Origin: Loripinus fragilis
Taxonomy: Eukaryota; Mollusca; Bivalvia; Lucinida; Lucinidae
DNA: 64,000 bases
Direction of reading: 5' to 3'
NCBI GenBank assembly: GCA_964019695.1
Contig: OZ026514.1
Span: forward strand, 98,222,345-98,286,344
Below are positions 22,225 through 33,550 of the stretch, in pieces. The translations under genes and the position numbers were made by a program. The notes beneath the pieces were generated by a model. The model searched no databases. It was not told the DNA's origin and was given only the letters and a program-made list of their open reading frames with translations. How positions within the stretch are numbered: the stretch's first letter is position 1; every line of letters starts with the position of its first letter.

Positions 22225-23104
22225 ATTTTAGGTCACGTTACCTCTTTGGAAAAATCTCAAAGGCGCAAAGTATGGAACACATTTAGCGTATTAAAACACA
22301 TAATATAGAGAAGTTAATTTTCGCGAAAAATACCAACACTTTAGAAACTCGATATACCCAATTAAAAAAATGTTCAAATAATGAAACCTTGGCAGTGTAA
22401 ATTCCATGCAATATAAACATAATGACGTGCTTAAAAGTTCAAATTATATTTAGTTCAAGAGCATATAGCTGTTTATACCAAAGCATGTAACCACCAGCAA
22501 GCACTTTTCATTTATGAAAAACAATTGTCAAAATAAAAAATTATGTTACAGTCAAATCTCAGTTATCCAAACGTCGATTATCCAAAACTACTGGATTATT
22601 CGAAGACGATGGACAGTCCCGACTTTTTCCTTATTACCTATTGCAAATTAACTACCTATTATTCGAATTTCGATTATCCGAAAAATTCATTTTTTCGAAG
22701 TGATTTGTCGGTCCCGATTAAAGAAAATGCTATTAAATTACCCTCCAAATGTCAGGCATGGTGATCATGATTTCTTTGTTTGGTCGAGTTCGATTTACAC
22801 ACCTGAGTGATTTAGAAAAGAAAGTTGAGACAGGTAAATGAGGTCAATTGACACCGGATTAACGCTCACACTATTACGTGATGAACCCTTAAGTGAGTAA
22901 ACGGTGTCTTTTGTTAAGGTCATCATTGCGATGGTTAAATGTTTGATGTTTTTTAAATGTCAAAATATTAATTAGTGGCAGCTTGAATTGATTTTAATTT
23001 GATTGTGTCTTTCTTGACCACTGTTTACAATAAGCGAACACACCAAGCGCGCCAACAGGTTACAACAAAAATAACAATTTCGATAATAGACGAATATCAC
23101 GGAC

Positions 23105-23270
23105 ATGTGTTTTGGGTGCTCAAAAGAACCGTCTCATCAAAACACTTCTTTTGAATGTTTAAAACACAATTATACGATAGAGGGAAAACAACCAAAACCT
23201 AGGTTTGGATGCATAAAAGGACCCTCTCATGGAGACGGTTCTTTTAAACACCCAAATCGTATGTTTTCGC
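23105..23270. mobile_element. Foldback MITE, ACCGTCTC family, nested copy
   Basis: TTTTGGGTGCTCAAAAGAACC and CGTCTCAT near 23108 pair with ATGGAGACGGTTCTTTTAAA near 23230-23250. The loop is longer and more diverged than in the other copies. It lies inside the pogo-like element. Confidence 0.65.
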
Positions 23271-23298
23271 TGAAATAAACGAAAAGTACAAGCAAAAA

Positions 23299-23392
23299 AG
23301 CACACAACGTCAGGCCACCAACGGCCTGCCAGCGATATGCCATCTCAATGGCCTATCGCTGGTGGGCCGTTGATAGCCCAACGTTGTGTGCT
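23299..23392. mobile_element. GC-rich hairpin MITE inside the pogo-like element
   Basis: AGCACACAACGT opens and ACGTTGTGTGCT closes. Internally CCAACGGCCTGCCAGCGATA pairs with TATCGCTGGTGGGCCGTTG. The stem half GGCCNNCCAACG resembles the centre of family H2, so they may be related. Confidence 0.75.
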
Positions 23393-23561
23393 TGCTGGGT
23401 TGGAGACCCTATGACAGGAGACAGGAGATAAAAGGACACAATATTTCGTCAGTAAATATGGTTCATCAATTTACATTTAACATTTATTCGATGTTGTTAC
23501 CATGTATATAGTGGATGTCAATAAAGATCTGATTTTCTTTTAATTTTCTGCGTTTTTAGAC

Positions 23562-23658
23562 CTGCAAAGCATAAGAGACGATGAGGCCACAACCTCCAAG
23601 GAGCTCTTTTTCTTTAATGCTATGGCAGATGTTCCGATTACTTCACGGAAAACATGAG
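23562..23658 (+). pseudogene. Possible C-terminal exon of the pogo-like transposase
   Basis: After a pyrimidine-rich TTTTCTGCGTTTTTAG that resembles a 3' splice site, a frame reads DLQSIRDDEATTSKELFF and continues to a TGA stop. An acidic C-terminal tail close to the right TIR would suit a Tigger transposase 3' end. I recognise no specific motif, so this rests on position and an open frame only. Confidence 0.3.
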
Positions 23659-23835
23659 TTGAAGTTGCAAACTCTGGCAAAACAATGACGTTTTTAGAAA
23701 GCATCCGAGCTTTTCCGAAAACATCCGAAAACGGGAATCCGAAAACTCCCGTTTTCGATCATTCGAACTACCGATTTTTCGAAAGGATTCCTGTGGTCCC
23801 TGGCTCTTCGAATAATCAAGGTTTGACTGTATTTC

Positions 23836-26520
23836 TATTTCTGGCCGGAGTTTATTATGTTTCAGTTCGCTTCAAATGTTTCAAAACAGATTTTTTGGCG
23901 AGTTGTATATGTAGTTTAACAGTTGAAAAAAATCTGGACATACAGCTTTCCCTACTTTGATGCTTCAGTGATTTTGTTACCTGCGCATCCTGCATCTTTT
24001 GCACATAATTTTGTCTCTGGGATGCAAAGTTTTTATTTCAGCGAGTCCCAGGATGCAATAGTATTGCAGACTTGTCAGTAAAAATAGTGTTCTGGACTCA
24101 TAAGTTTGCAGTTGGACTCCTTGATATGGGAAACAGCGAGTGCAGGACCCATAAACCCAAAATTGTAAATGAATCACTGTGCTTTTATTATATGGCTCGA
24201 TAAAGGAGTCCCCCTTGCCACTGGGAAGAAAACAACATGGCCTCAGAAAAGCCAAAAATTTAAAATGCTGACAAATCATAAGGCTAAAAAAAAGGATTGT
24301 TTCTCTGGCCATTTTTTTATAAAACAGATGAGGCAGGTAGGTTTTTGGGGTTTTTTTTATTTCCCCAAAAACAGATGAGGATATTCTTTTTTTCTTTTTT
24401 TTTTGAACAAAATTTCTATGATGCAAGGAAATCCTTGCAAATAGACAGGACTTGATTAAAGAAATTTGCTTATCTGTCAAATAGCAAAAAAGTGAATCAA
24501 ATTAATTGATGCGAGGCAATCCTCGCAAATACACTTGACTTGACAGGACAAAAGTTTTTGTCTGAGCATGCGTCAATATTAAAAGTATTTGAAGAATGTC
24601 CCCTATCGTAAGATAAAAGTTCTCGAAATTCGGTGCATGTTTTACTATCAATAGGCTTGTGATCGACGGCTTTTGTTACATTTTCTGTTTCATGGGAATT
24701 ATTCAATGTTGTGTTGCTTGTAGTTAAAGCCCTATCCTCCAGAGGACAAGAAATAAAAGCGTCTGCTCACCAATTTCATTACGGGGCAGCCATTGTTGTT
24801 TAACAGTTGAGCCCTTTACCCATGCGCAGACGGTCAGTCTAAAAATAGACGTGATGCATTGGTTTCATTTCTTTTAAAATCGTTGTCTTATATATTTTGG
24901 TGTATTGGAGCAATGAAAACTTTCTTTTCTAGATTACTTTTTTTAAATCTATGCGGCATAATGCCCCAAAATAGCAGCGAGAGCGAAACAAGCCAAAATT
25001 ATTTGGAATGAAACCCCATCTGTGCGAATCGCAAATGACTTTCGACATGCCCAGTCGTCGTTTTTGAAATAATTCAGATACATCATGGAAATACCCAGCA
25101 AAGATATTTGTGAGAAGGTCTATTTTCCACAGGAACACTATTTATAGAAGCGTCATCATCGAGGTAAATTGAATGCCTTGTGGGAAGGGACCACGGCACA
25201 CGGACATTCAAGGTAAATTGAAGTCCTCAGATCTCGGCACATAAAGAAGATGGAGTTTCTTTCTTGCTGCTGTTTTTGTGTGCGTCACAAAAAACGCACA
25301 GACAAAACTGTCAGTGCGTCAGCAGTCAATTTATTGCTTCAAAAATGCAAGAAATACACTCTCGCGGAAACACTGCCCTTTGGATTTGCTCTACTTCATT
25401 TCATCAAATAAACCTGGACCGAAAAGTTCTTTGAGGCAGTTTCTGAGGCGAAATGTCTTCTTGCGTTTTTGTCAAATAAAATTTCTAGTTTTGATTACAA
25501 CCAAAAATCATGTAGACGCTTTACTGAGGGTTTGGTGAACTTTTGATGATCTTGAAAGACAACAACGAAGGACTGCAGTGTTTATTCAGCGCTTGCACTA
25601 GTGGACGTTTTGGGCGTTTTTACGTCGGAAATTGGCTTCCGTACGCCGAAAACCCAAAGATCGGACGTACTCTGACTTCCCCATAAAATCTTGTACGCCC
25701 GTCAGCAATAGCCGTGACGTATACATCGGTATTGAGAATTTGGCCATTTGATCTCGCCGCCTACTTCAGAAAGTCAAGTGTGCGTAACGGCAATTATTTT
25801 GATAAAGAATTCATTCAGTAATTGACCAATAGGCGCTCAGGACAATCTCAGACCGCCCACTGCCTGCTGTGCAGATTTAATTGACAGGTGTTAGATAATT
25901 ATGTGTACGTGCCTAGTGATATTTTTTTAGAAAAAAAAAAAGATCTATGTCGGGAAACCCAACGTCCGTTTTTTTGCCCAAAATTTGTTGCATTTCTTTC
26001 CAAATATCATTCCAATATTTGTTTAATTTTGTTTGAAAAACGAGAGAACAATGTTTTCATACATAATTTTACATTTCTGCAGTAGGCATAATGTTTTTCT
26101 TCCGGAATCAAATGCTAAAATCTGAGAAAAAATCAGACACATCAATCTCCGTAACTATACCCCACCCACTAGGCCCGCATTACGAAGAAAATAATGACTC
26201 ATTATGAGAGACAGTTGCATTTAGGAGTCTGTGTTTCAAATATCATAACCAAGATAACTTTAAGCAATAAAAGCAAGGTCTTTTAACATCATAAAGAGCT
26301 AGCAACTTTGACTTAAATATTTTTGTGAGTTATTTAAATTTTGCAGTTTTGAAAACAAGTTGAGCTTTTAAAAATAATTCTGCAAAGGCAATTGGCCTGG
26401 CGTCAAAGCAGTTATTGTTTTGAGTTTCAATATATTACAGTGCAAGAAAGATTTCTTTAGGATAAGGGAAATCTTGCCAAACTTGCCTGTTCTCCCTTTC
26501 TTACCCAATCCTTTTTACAG
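23836..26520. other. No recognisable gene; short repeats only
   Basis: The longest frame (23977-24480, -) crosses homopolymers and shows no domain. Minor structures are a 90-bp spaced pair of ATGCRAGGMAATCCTYGCAAA hairpins near 24420 and 24510, and a segment at 25590-25700 (GTACGCC... motifs) similar to edges of the GGACTTCC repeats. A C-run lies at about 26546-26560. Confidence 0.4.
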
Positions 26521-26754
26521 CCGCCACCCGGGTGGCCCACCCCGCCCCCCCCCCTCCTCCCAAAAAAATCAAAATTAAAAAAGAAATCTGAAAGTGCTCT
26601 GGCAAGGTGAACCTATGCTGAAATATGCTGAAAGAAACCAAGGGACAGCCCAACTCTTCCCCTTAAAGTCTTTAGGGAGGGGATATTCTAAGGCCTTAAG
26701 TCATATTTGTAATATAATTTGTATGACTGCATATGTCATCTATTTTCCTCCAGG

Positions 26755-26960
26755 GCCCCAAAATTGTGGACCCAGATCAGACTTCTAATAGAATAAACTG
26801 ATCAGGGTTCACAATCTTGAGGTATTGGATGCTAGAACCTTATCTTTAAACAAGAAAAATGAAACACATTGCTTAGGAATAGTCAATTAATGACCCTTCT
26901 CCATTAGGGGCAGTCTGATCTGGGTCCACAATGTTTGCTCTGCCTGTTTGCAAATGTTGG
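26755..26960. repeat. Hairpin repeat copy with disrupted stem
   Basis: GTGGACCCAGATCAGACTTC is followed by AACTGATCAGGGTTCACAA, and after 80 bp by GGGGCAGTCTGATCTGGGTCC and ACAATGTTTGC. Two right halves follow one left half, as if two copies recombined or one was rearranged. Confidence 0.55.
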
Positions 26961-27149
26961 ATCATTGAATAGATATCAGAAGGACACAGTAAAAAGTGAA
27001 GAGCAGTATATTTTTTTTAAATTTTACTTAATCAGTTTCAGCTTTTAGATTGTTTAACAAAGAATTGAGCATAAATATGTTTAAAGATAAACACAAACCT
27101 GTGTAACTAAGCATCATGCTTAAAAAATAGATATCGAGTAGCATTTTTG

Positions 27150-27262
27150 GCACCGCGCACACAATTTGACTTCCTCAAATCAGGCCTATGACTTCCAAAT
27201 CTCAAAGGGTGGAAGTCATGACTTCCTGTTTCAAAAAGTTAGTGCAAGCACTGTTTATTTAT
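27150..27262. repeat. GGACTTCC repeat, copy 2
   Basis: GACTTCCTCAAATCAGGCC, TGACTTCCAAATCTCAAAGG, GGAAGTCATGACTTCCTG and AGTGCAAGCACTG are present. It borders the left end of the TIR element at 27276. Confidence 0.5.
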
Positions 27263-27275
27263 TTTTTTTTCGGTC

Positions 27276-28402
27276 CCTAGATTTACCGGAAAGACTCGAA
27301 TTACCGGAAAGACCGCCAAAATACCGGAAAGACCAAAGAATAATAGCTCAAGATCTTGACCAGAACACCAGTGTTCTTACAAACCAAGACATAAAGAAAG
27401 CAGCTAGAGACAGCATTATGGATAAATTGCAGGATAAATGGAACATATCTAACGCTGGGAGAGAATATTTCCAATACAGACCCCAAATACTTCCAAAACC
27501 CAGATTTGACTTCCCAGACCACAGAGGGTTCATCCTACTGCTTCAGCTAAGAACAGGTTATTCACAGTTGAATGATTACAAACAAAAGCTAGGTCAGGTT
27601 GAATCAAACAGGTATGAATGTGGTGAAGTGGAAAACACTGAGCATTTTTTGTTAGAGTGTCAGCTGTATGAGGACCAACGACTACAGTTGCTGTATACCC
27701 TTCAATCACAAGCAGGAACCACAAATTTAGATATACTAGAGTTACTTTCATATGAAGACAAGAAGGATTTCAAGGGATGGAGAGATACTGTAATCACCAT
27801 TCTCTGCAGCTACATAGAAAAGACAGGACGCTTTGATCTAACAAATCCCGGAGAGCAGAAAAACTAAATTTTACATTTTTTGTTTACATCTCAAATCTCA
27901 TCAAAATCTTAGAAAATATACCTAGAGAAAATTACCTTTGTGCAGAGACTTACATAGAGACAATATTACCAGTGATAACAGTGCTGCCTGTAACGGCTGA
28001 AGATACAAGATACAAGCAAATATTGATTGGTGTTTCAGCGAAAATTTTGATTTATTAATAATAGTATATGCTATTTATAATTTGATAAGTTTATTTCAAA
28101 ATTACAAAACCATATCTTAGTAAACAAGTCATTCAATAAGATAGAAAAAATTCAGTGTCAATTATTCACATGCTGGTATGTTCACCTTTACTAATTTTGT
28201 ATGTTGATTGAATTGTTAGTTATTGGTGTTAACAAGGGTCCTTTAATTAGGCATTAACATACAAAATGTGTTTCGCCCATAACAGTTTAATTTACTTAGC
28301 ATAAACTAAGTAGATATCATATTTTAATTCGCTATATTTCTTTGGTCTTTCCGGTATTTCGGTGGTCTTTCCGGTAATTCGAGTCTTTCCGGTAAATCTA
28401 GG
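27276..28402 (+). mobile_element. TIR element carrying a retrotransposon coding module
   Basis: 63-bp TIRs (27276-27338 and 28340-28402) start CCTAGATTTACCGGAAAGAC and contain three direct copies of ACCGGAAAGAC each. Only a few mismatches separate the two TIRs. Between them lies an open frame of LINE origin (27339-27870) and about 470 bp of AT-rich non-coding DNA. No DDE transposase is present and I found no clear target duplication. This looks like a cut-and-paste element that has captured, or been invaded by, LINE sequence. Confidence 0.8.
27339..27870 (+). CDS. Retrotransposon C-terminal region (post-RT/RNase H zinc-knuckle module), ~176 codons
   Basis: The open frame passes through the left TIR without a stop (an in-frame ATG exists upstream at 27166). 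The recognisable part starts near 27339. LLQLRTGYSQLNDY followed by ECGEVENTEHFLLEC is the signature of the region after RNase H in several non-LTR retrotransposons, where a C-x-C-G...E-H-x-L-x-x-C knuckle is usual. Here the first Cys appears to be Tyr. A preceding segment with AARDSIMDKLQDKW and YRPQILPKPRF fits the linker before it. RT and RNase H catalytic motifs are absent. The frame is intact to its TAA, which is notable for a fragment. It may be a pseudogene kept open by chance, or a captured domain still expressed. Confidence 0.65.
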
Positions 28403-29590
28403 CACCCTTTTTTTAAGGAGAAAAAAGTGTATATGCGGGGCATTTCAACTAGATGCGGCGGTGCCCGAGAAACATTTGTTTATTCTTTTTTAGCCTAAGC
28501 AATTTTAATCATTATAGGGTTTCAAAGAAAGGATTTATAAAGCTACTATGGCAGAAAAAACTTCACTGGTTAATTTGTGTATTTGCCTTGTCCTGTTAAC
28601 AATTAAGTGCTGTGATAAAGGAGGAGTCCATCATATACATACTCAGCCAACTTATAATTCAGAATCATTAAAAACTGTAAATTGAATTAAAATTCATCAT
28701 GATAAATTCTATTTGACCATGACACTTTATTTTGCCCTTTTGACATGGGTTGCCGCGCTTTGTCCTCTTTATCTTTAAGTGGGTTGCCGCACTGAGTTGC
28801 CCTTTTAAGAAGTATCATCCAGCCCCTTTTTTCTTGACGTCTACAGATTGGTCAGGAGGTAACCTATGTCATTCTCTGATGGTGCGTGTTAAGAAGCTGG
28901 TGCATGTTAAGAAGCTGTTCTTATACTATTTGTAGTTGGTTTGGATCTGGATGTAGCTCCGATCATGGGATCTAATGACGGGATCGGGGGCTGCTGGAAT
29001 TTTACTCACACTGTTTTCGCTCATTTATGATTTAACACAATTCTTATGATGCAGCTTTTACTTTGCTAAGGATTCTACTGAAGTAAATCAGGATTTCAAC
29101 AAATAATTTCAAAGTTTGATAACCTTGGCCCAGATTTTAGACTAAACCTGTACAAAATTTTTAACAACATTTTTTGGGGTAAATCTGACATAAAATTATC
29201 AATGACAACAAACCTTCTTTTGCTAGTTCCAGCCATTAATGTATAAACAACACAATTGTCAATTATAATCCCTGTGGAATGTTTTAAAACGTCAAAATCT
29301 TTGTTTTCCAAAACAGAACTTTGCTTTTATTAATAGCAATCCCATACGTACTTCCGGTGACTTTGGATAAAAAAGAACACTCACCGAAACTCCCCACTAC
29401 TTAGAGGTCTTCGTGTTATAACGTCCCCAAGTCAAAGCGTCAAGTTCGCAAACATAAAGAGGTACCGTCTACAGAGCATCAGTCAACGTTGACCATAACT
29501 ATGCTGCTGACAGTAGAAAAATGGAAATAATAGGAAAGTTAAACATCAGTGATAGAAAAGAACTAAAAAACTGGAATGATTTCAAACTGC
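28403..29590. other. No recognisable gene
   Basis: Segments with GGGTTGCCGC and TTGCCCTTTT at 28745-28810 resemble subterminal motifs of the hAT-like elements. A frame starting at 29521 (MEIIGKLNISDRKELKNW) is open for about 30 codons before running into a G18 tract at 29607. I cannot assign it. Confidence 0.35.
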
Positions 29591-29599
29591 ACGTTTGGC

Positions 29600-30525
29600 C
29601 CCCAGAGGGGGGGGGGGGGGGGGGTACTCTGATATTTTCACACATACATAGGCTCGGGCTATTTTTGGGGGTTCAAAATTCTGAATTTCAATATTATTTG
29701 GGTTTTGAGAAAAATGAATTTTTTGGGTGGTATGAAGATTTTGTGGATATTTTTTGGGGGTCATCACAAAATTGGGCTAGTTAGAGGGTCATTTCTATGC
29801 ATTTTAGGGTCTTTTTTAAGGTCAAGGTACAGAATTGGGATATCTTTGGGGGTTGCTAAAATTTCAAATATTGTTTCTGGGTGCTTGAAATTTCCGATAT
29901 TTTTGGGGGTGAACGGTAGATTCTGGGTCCGAGCCTGCGTATACGGAAAAATTTGAATACCACCCCCTCCCCTGAGTTTTGGCCCTTAATTCCGTCTAGA
30001 CCAAACCCAATATGAAAGCCCCCCCCCCCCCCCCCCCCCTGGCTCTATCTATCTTTAGGTTCTCCTTGCAGTTTGACCCATAACTGTATTTAGAATGAAT
30101 ATTTGGAAAGCTCCGGATGGAAGGATACTACTAAAGCTGACAACGAATTGCTGCCCCCATGGGGGGGTACTCTGATATTTTCATACATACGTAGGCTCGG
30201 TCCATTTTTTGGGGTTCAAAATTTTGAATTTCGATATTTTTGGGGGTTTTCAGAAAAATAAATATTTTTTTGGGTATGAAAATTTTGTGGATATTTTTTT
30301 GGGGTCATCACAAAATTGGACTATATTTAGAGGTCATTTCTATGCATTTTAAGGTCTTTTCTTAAGGTCAAGGTACAGAATTGGGGATATTTTTTTGGGT
30401 TGCTAAAATTTCAAATATTTTTTTGGGGTGCTTGAAATTCCTGATATTTTTTTGGGGTGAAGGGCAGATGCTGGGTCCGAGCCTACGTATGCAGAAAAAA
30501 TGAGAGTACCCCCCTGGGTTCCTGC
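29600..30525. repeat. Two direct copies (~545 bp apart) of a T/G-run repeat
   Basis: Units begin near TACTCTGATATTTTCAYACA at 29625 and 30168. Each runs through TTTTTGGGGGTTCAAAATT, GATATTTTTTGGGGGTCATC, AAGGTCAAGGTACAGAATTG and GGTCCGAGCCTRCGTATRC to a C-run and G-run boundary. G18 at 29607-29624 and C21 at 30019-30039 mark the edges of unit 1. No coding capacity beyond repeat translation. Confidence 0.8.
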
Positions 30526-30539
30526 CTAGGTGGTAATGG

Positions 30540-31257
30540 TACATGGAAAGAAGCTGTACTTTAAGTGCATCTGTAGAGGAGGTATACTGTTTCAGCTTCT
30601 TCGTGTGTAAGAATCTGGTTCGAGTTGATGCTGGAGTGTGGTAATTTTCAGCAGGGATATCCACTAAACAACGCATAATTTTGAACAACATAGTCAATTG
30701 TGGCTTGATTCGTCCTGTCTCCAGTGTTTCCCAGTTCAGATTCTCCTGACTGTCGATCGCACTGCTTGTATTGTGGTATATGTTTGTTGCATAACGTGCT
30801 ACCCTCCTCTGCACAATCTCTATCTTGTGTTTGGCATGGCTAGTAAATGGGCTCGATACTGTGGAGCAATACTCCGAATTCGGACGGACAAGTGTGAAGT
30901 ACGTATGCTTTGGTGTTTTGCCTGTTAATTTACATATTCCACTGCAAGAAGCCCAGCATGTTATTACATTTCTTCGAATTCCTGTCAATATGGGTATTCC
31001 ATAAAAAAAATGGACGTCAGGTCACCTCCAAGATACTTTAAATGGGATTCAGCTTGCAGGATCTGTCTCTTCCGTGAATAATCACACAGTACTGATCTTG
31101 ATCTTTTGACCTAGCACACTGTACTTTTTTCGGATGAAGCACATCCTCATTTCCTTTTCAATCGGCCAGTCTGTTAAGATCATTAAATAGCTGAAGGCAG
31201 TCTTTTGGGCTTCGTATGTTTTCGTATACAACGCAGTCATCCGCAAGCAATCATGTT
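30540..31257 (-). pseudogene. LINE reverse transcriptase, active-site to C-terminal part
   Basis: The ADD catalytic box reads LADDCVVY, where F/Y-ADD is usual. It is followed by a frameshifted thumb (YLGGDLTS at about 31040) and a clean stretch of some 150 codons (30540-30988) with EIVQRRVARYATN, LNWETLETGR and VDIPAENYHTPASTRTR. These are the conserved C-terminal strings of jockey/CR1-type ORF2 proteins. At least two frame changes separate the parts, so no functional enzyme is encoded. Confidence 0.8.
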
Positions 31258-31692
31258 CATTGTTTACGCCGGGAAGCATTTTTCAAATACTAACCTGTCT
31301 GATTTTAGCATTGTGGGTACATGTGACATATTTGTTTACCGAATGCGTCACCAAAACATGTGATCCACCCGATTGGTTGCTTCAAACTTGTTATCAATCT
31401 GCGTCATCACACGTAACTGAAATTACTTTTTTGACCCAAAAATGCTTGAGTGTAGAAAATCTTATCATTGTTTCGCTAAATACTGTAATACCAATCGTTG
31501 TTATTGTTAAGCTACCAAAGGGTACATGATGTCTCCATAAACGGATTATTTATAGCCATTCAGTGCTTGTTACTTTTTTTAACGCAGTGTTTCGGGTAAT
31601 GCGCACCGCATATTGACACAAACCCGACATTTCAGTCGTGATGTGCCTTAGCAGACAGGTTGATTCTTTAGTATCACGCCTGCGCAGACAAT
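31258..31692. mobile_element. 435-bp insertion with 11-bp target duplication inside the LINE
   Basis: GCAATCATGTT flanks it (31247-31257, 31693-31703). Removing the insert brings the RT coding for VKDKT next to LLADD, which shows a true insertion. The ends ATTGTTTACGCCGG and, inverted, ATTGTCTGCGCAGG are similar over about 14 bp, so a short-TIR DNA element (Mutator-like duplication length) is more likely than a SINE. No poly-A or tRNA head. Confidence 0.7.
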
Positions 31693-31704
31693 GCAATCAT
31701 GTTT

Positions 31705-32092
31705 TGTCCTTGACACAATCCGGGAGGTCGTTTATGAACAGCAGGAAAAGATTGACAGTCCCTTAGGTTTCTCAGTTGACTATTGGCGCTTTGTCTTTGT
31801 CTAATTACCGAACCATCAACAATGACCTTCTGGCTCTTCTCCGACATAGATAATTTGATCCATCTGTATGTATGTCCCCTTATGCATTAGTTGTCAATCT
31901 TAGCTAGGAGGCGTTGATGTGGTGCCTGGTCAAACGCCTTCGAGAAGTCTAAGATGATGAGATCCATTTGTTTTCTTTTGTCAATGGATTCTGCCAGCTC
32001 ATGGGCGAGAGTGAGGATTTGAGTCTCACAACTGTGTCAGGCTCGAAAACCATACTGCCAGTCAGTAAGTATGCTAGGCTGCTAGTTGTTGT
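31705..32092 (-). pseudogene. LINE reverse transcriptase, palm segment
   Basis: LDFSKAFDQAPHQRL, SCETQILTLAHELAESI and SILTDWQYGF are readable on the minus strand, followed by LFLLFINDLPDCVKD. Frameshifts separate the parts, and the usual G-V-P-Q-G string is not readable in one frame. Confidence 0.8.
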
Positions 32093-32100
32093 CATCTAAG

Positions 32101-33460
32101 CAAGGTTGGGCGATCGAAACCACCTCGGTTTTAACCGGTTAAAACAGCTCCAGTCAATATGCCAAAAAACTGGTCAATATGAATCTGAGTGTCGATTGAA
32201 AATTTTAAGTGGCCGTTTTAGTGGTGGATTGAGATATTAGGTCAGGTTTTAAGTTCTAGTTATTGAAAAAGAAAAAATACTGCTTTGTCCTTGCCAAGGG
32301 CACTTTTCACCTAGCACAAACTTCTTCATTACAGTCCAGGCACATAACACTAGTCTTTTTTTATCATCCAGGGCAGAATAGAATAACCATACTCGTACAG
32401 CCTATCAGGGTCTTTTTTCTTTCATCACTTTGAGACAATAACTTTTCTGAATTTATGACACATGTTAAATTATAAACTTAACTGATAACAGCTGATAACA
32501 GAATGACCACATTTTCACACCTCTGTTATATTAACACAGATGCCAGTGAATTAGCATATGCATTTAAAGCTCAGTGATTGGATAGGTCTTATAAACAGGA
32601 CACACCTTCTTCAGTCTGATAGACATTGTCCAGTATTTTGACAGTTTGTTTGTTCTGAATTTCTGGGGTAATTAAAGTTAAAGTTAACTCCTTGATATAT
32701 TGTTCAACATTTAGTGTTTTCTGTACAAATTTCACACCTTTGTTTTTTTCAGGGGTGAAGCCAATTCAATTTGCATTTTAACTAATAGAGCTAAAGGCTA
32801 GCGTGTTTGATGATCAATTTGAAGTATTGATTGATTTTTCGTACTTTTTTTTCTTTTAATAAGACACTGATTTAAATGTTTTTTTGACTATGAAAAAGCT
32901 AGTTTTAAAATTTATTTGATTTCATTACTTGTATTTGCTTTAGTTTTTTATTAATGGTTAATAGAAATTAGTTCAAGTCTTAATTCTGAACTGAAAGTTG
33001 TGGTAATGATCCTGTTTAATTGAGACTGAAGATCTAAAACTATTGACATTTCATTTGTGTTTGTTTTACACCCTATCTAATTATTAATACATTTTTAAAG
33101 CAATAACAACTAATGAAACACATTTTCAGTTAAGCCTGTATTATCTTATATCAAAACTATTTTAAAAGTAAGAAAGAGGGCAAAGATCAGGAATCGATAC
33201 AATCAAGCACCACACCTGACCCAGGATACCAATTGGAAAGTGGCAACGTCACAATATGACATCACAAACGAGAGCTAAGAGGCATGTTAAGCCTGTATTA
33301 GAGTCCAGCAAAATGGGATAACTAATGCTAAGTAACCTAACGTCAACCAGTTTTTTCAATCAACCAATTGATCACCAATTGACCGGTAATGACCGTTTAA
33401 ACCCAGCAATTACCACTGGTCTTGTCAATATGCATATTGACTGGTCGATTGCCAGCCTTG
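32101..33460. mobile_element. hAT-superfamily element, non-autonomous, in the LINE
   Basis: A perfect 8-bp target duplication CATCTAAG (32093-32100, 33461-33468) and ends CAAGGTTGGGCGATCG / inverted CAAGGCTGGCAATCGACC. Subterminal CCAGTCAATATG-type motifs occur near both ends. At 1360 bp with no long ORF it lacks a transposase. The interior is AT-rich and includes, inverted, a CAGGTGTGGTGCTTGATTG segment shared with 34495 and 37765. Confidence 0.9.
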
Positions 33461-33550
33461 CATCTAAGTATCTTAGGATTTTGCTGGTTATGATGTGCTC
33501 TTGTATCTTATAGCACAGGCTAGTGAGTGACACAAGACAATAATTACAGG

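Larger units (their letters stand above)
22549..23829 (+). mobile_element. pogo/Tigger-like DNA transposon, internally deleted
   Basis: The ends CAGTCAAATCTCAGTTATCC and (inverted) CAGTCAAACCTTGATTATTC are flanked by TA on both sides (22547-22548, 23830-23831), the Tc1/mariner-pogo target. Several TTATCCRAA and TTCGAA motifs follow inside both ends, as in Tigger elements. At 1.28 kb it is too short for a full DDE transposase gene; a possible transposase tail remains at about 23562-23658. Two foldback MITEs (23105-23270, 23299-23392) sit in the middle. Confidence 0.8.

Noticed and set aside
23977..24480. 167-codon minus-strand frame
   Set aside because: It crosses K/F homopolymers and shows no domain, no start context and no relative in the window.
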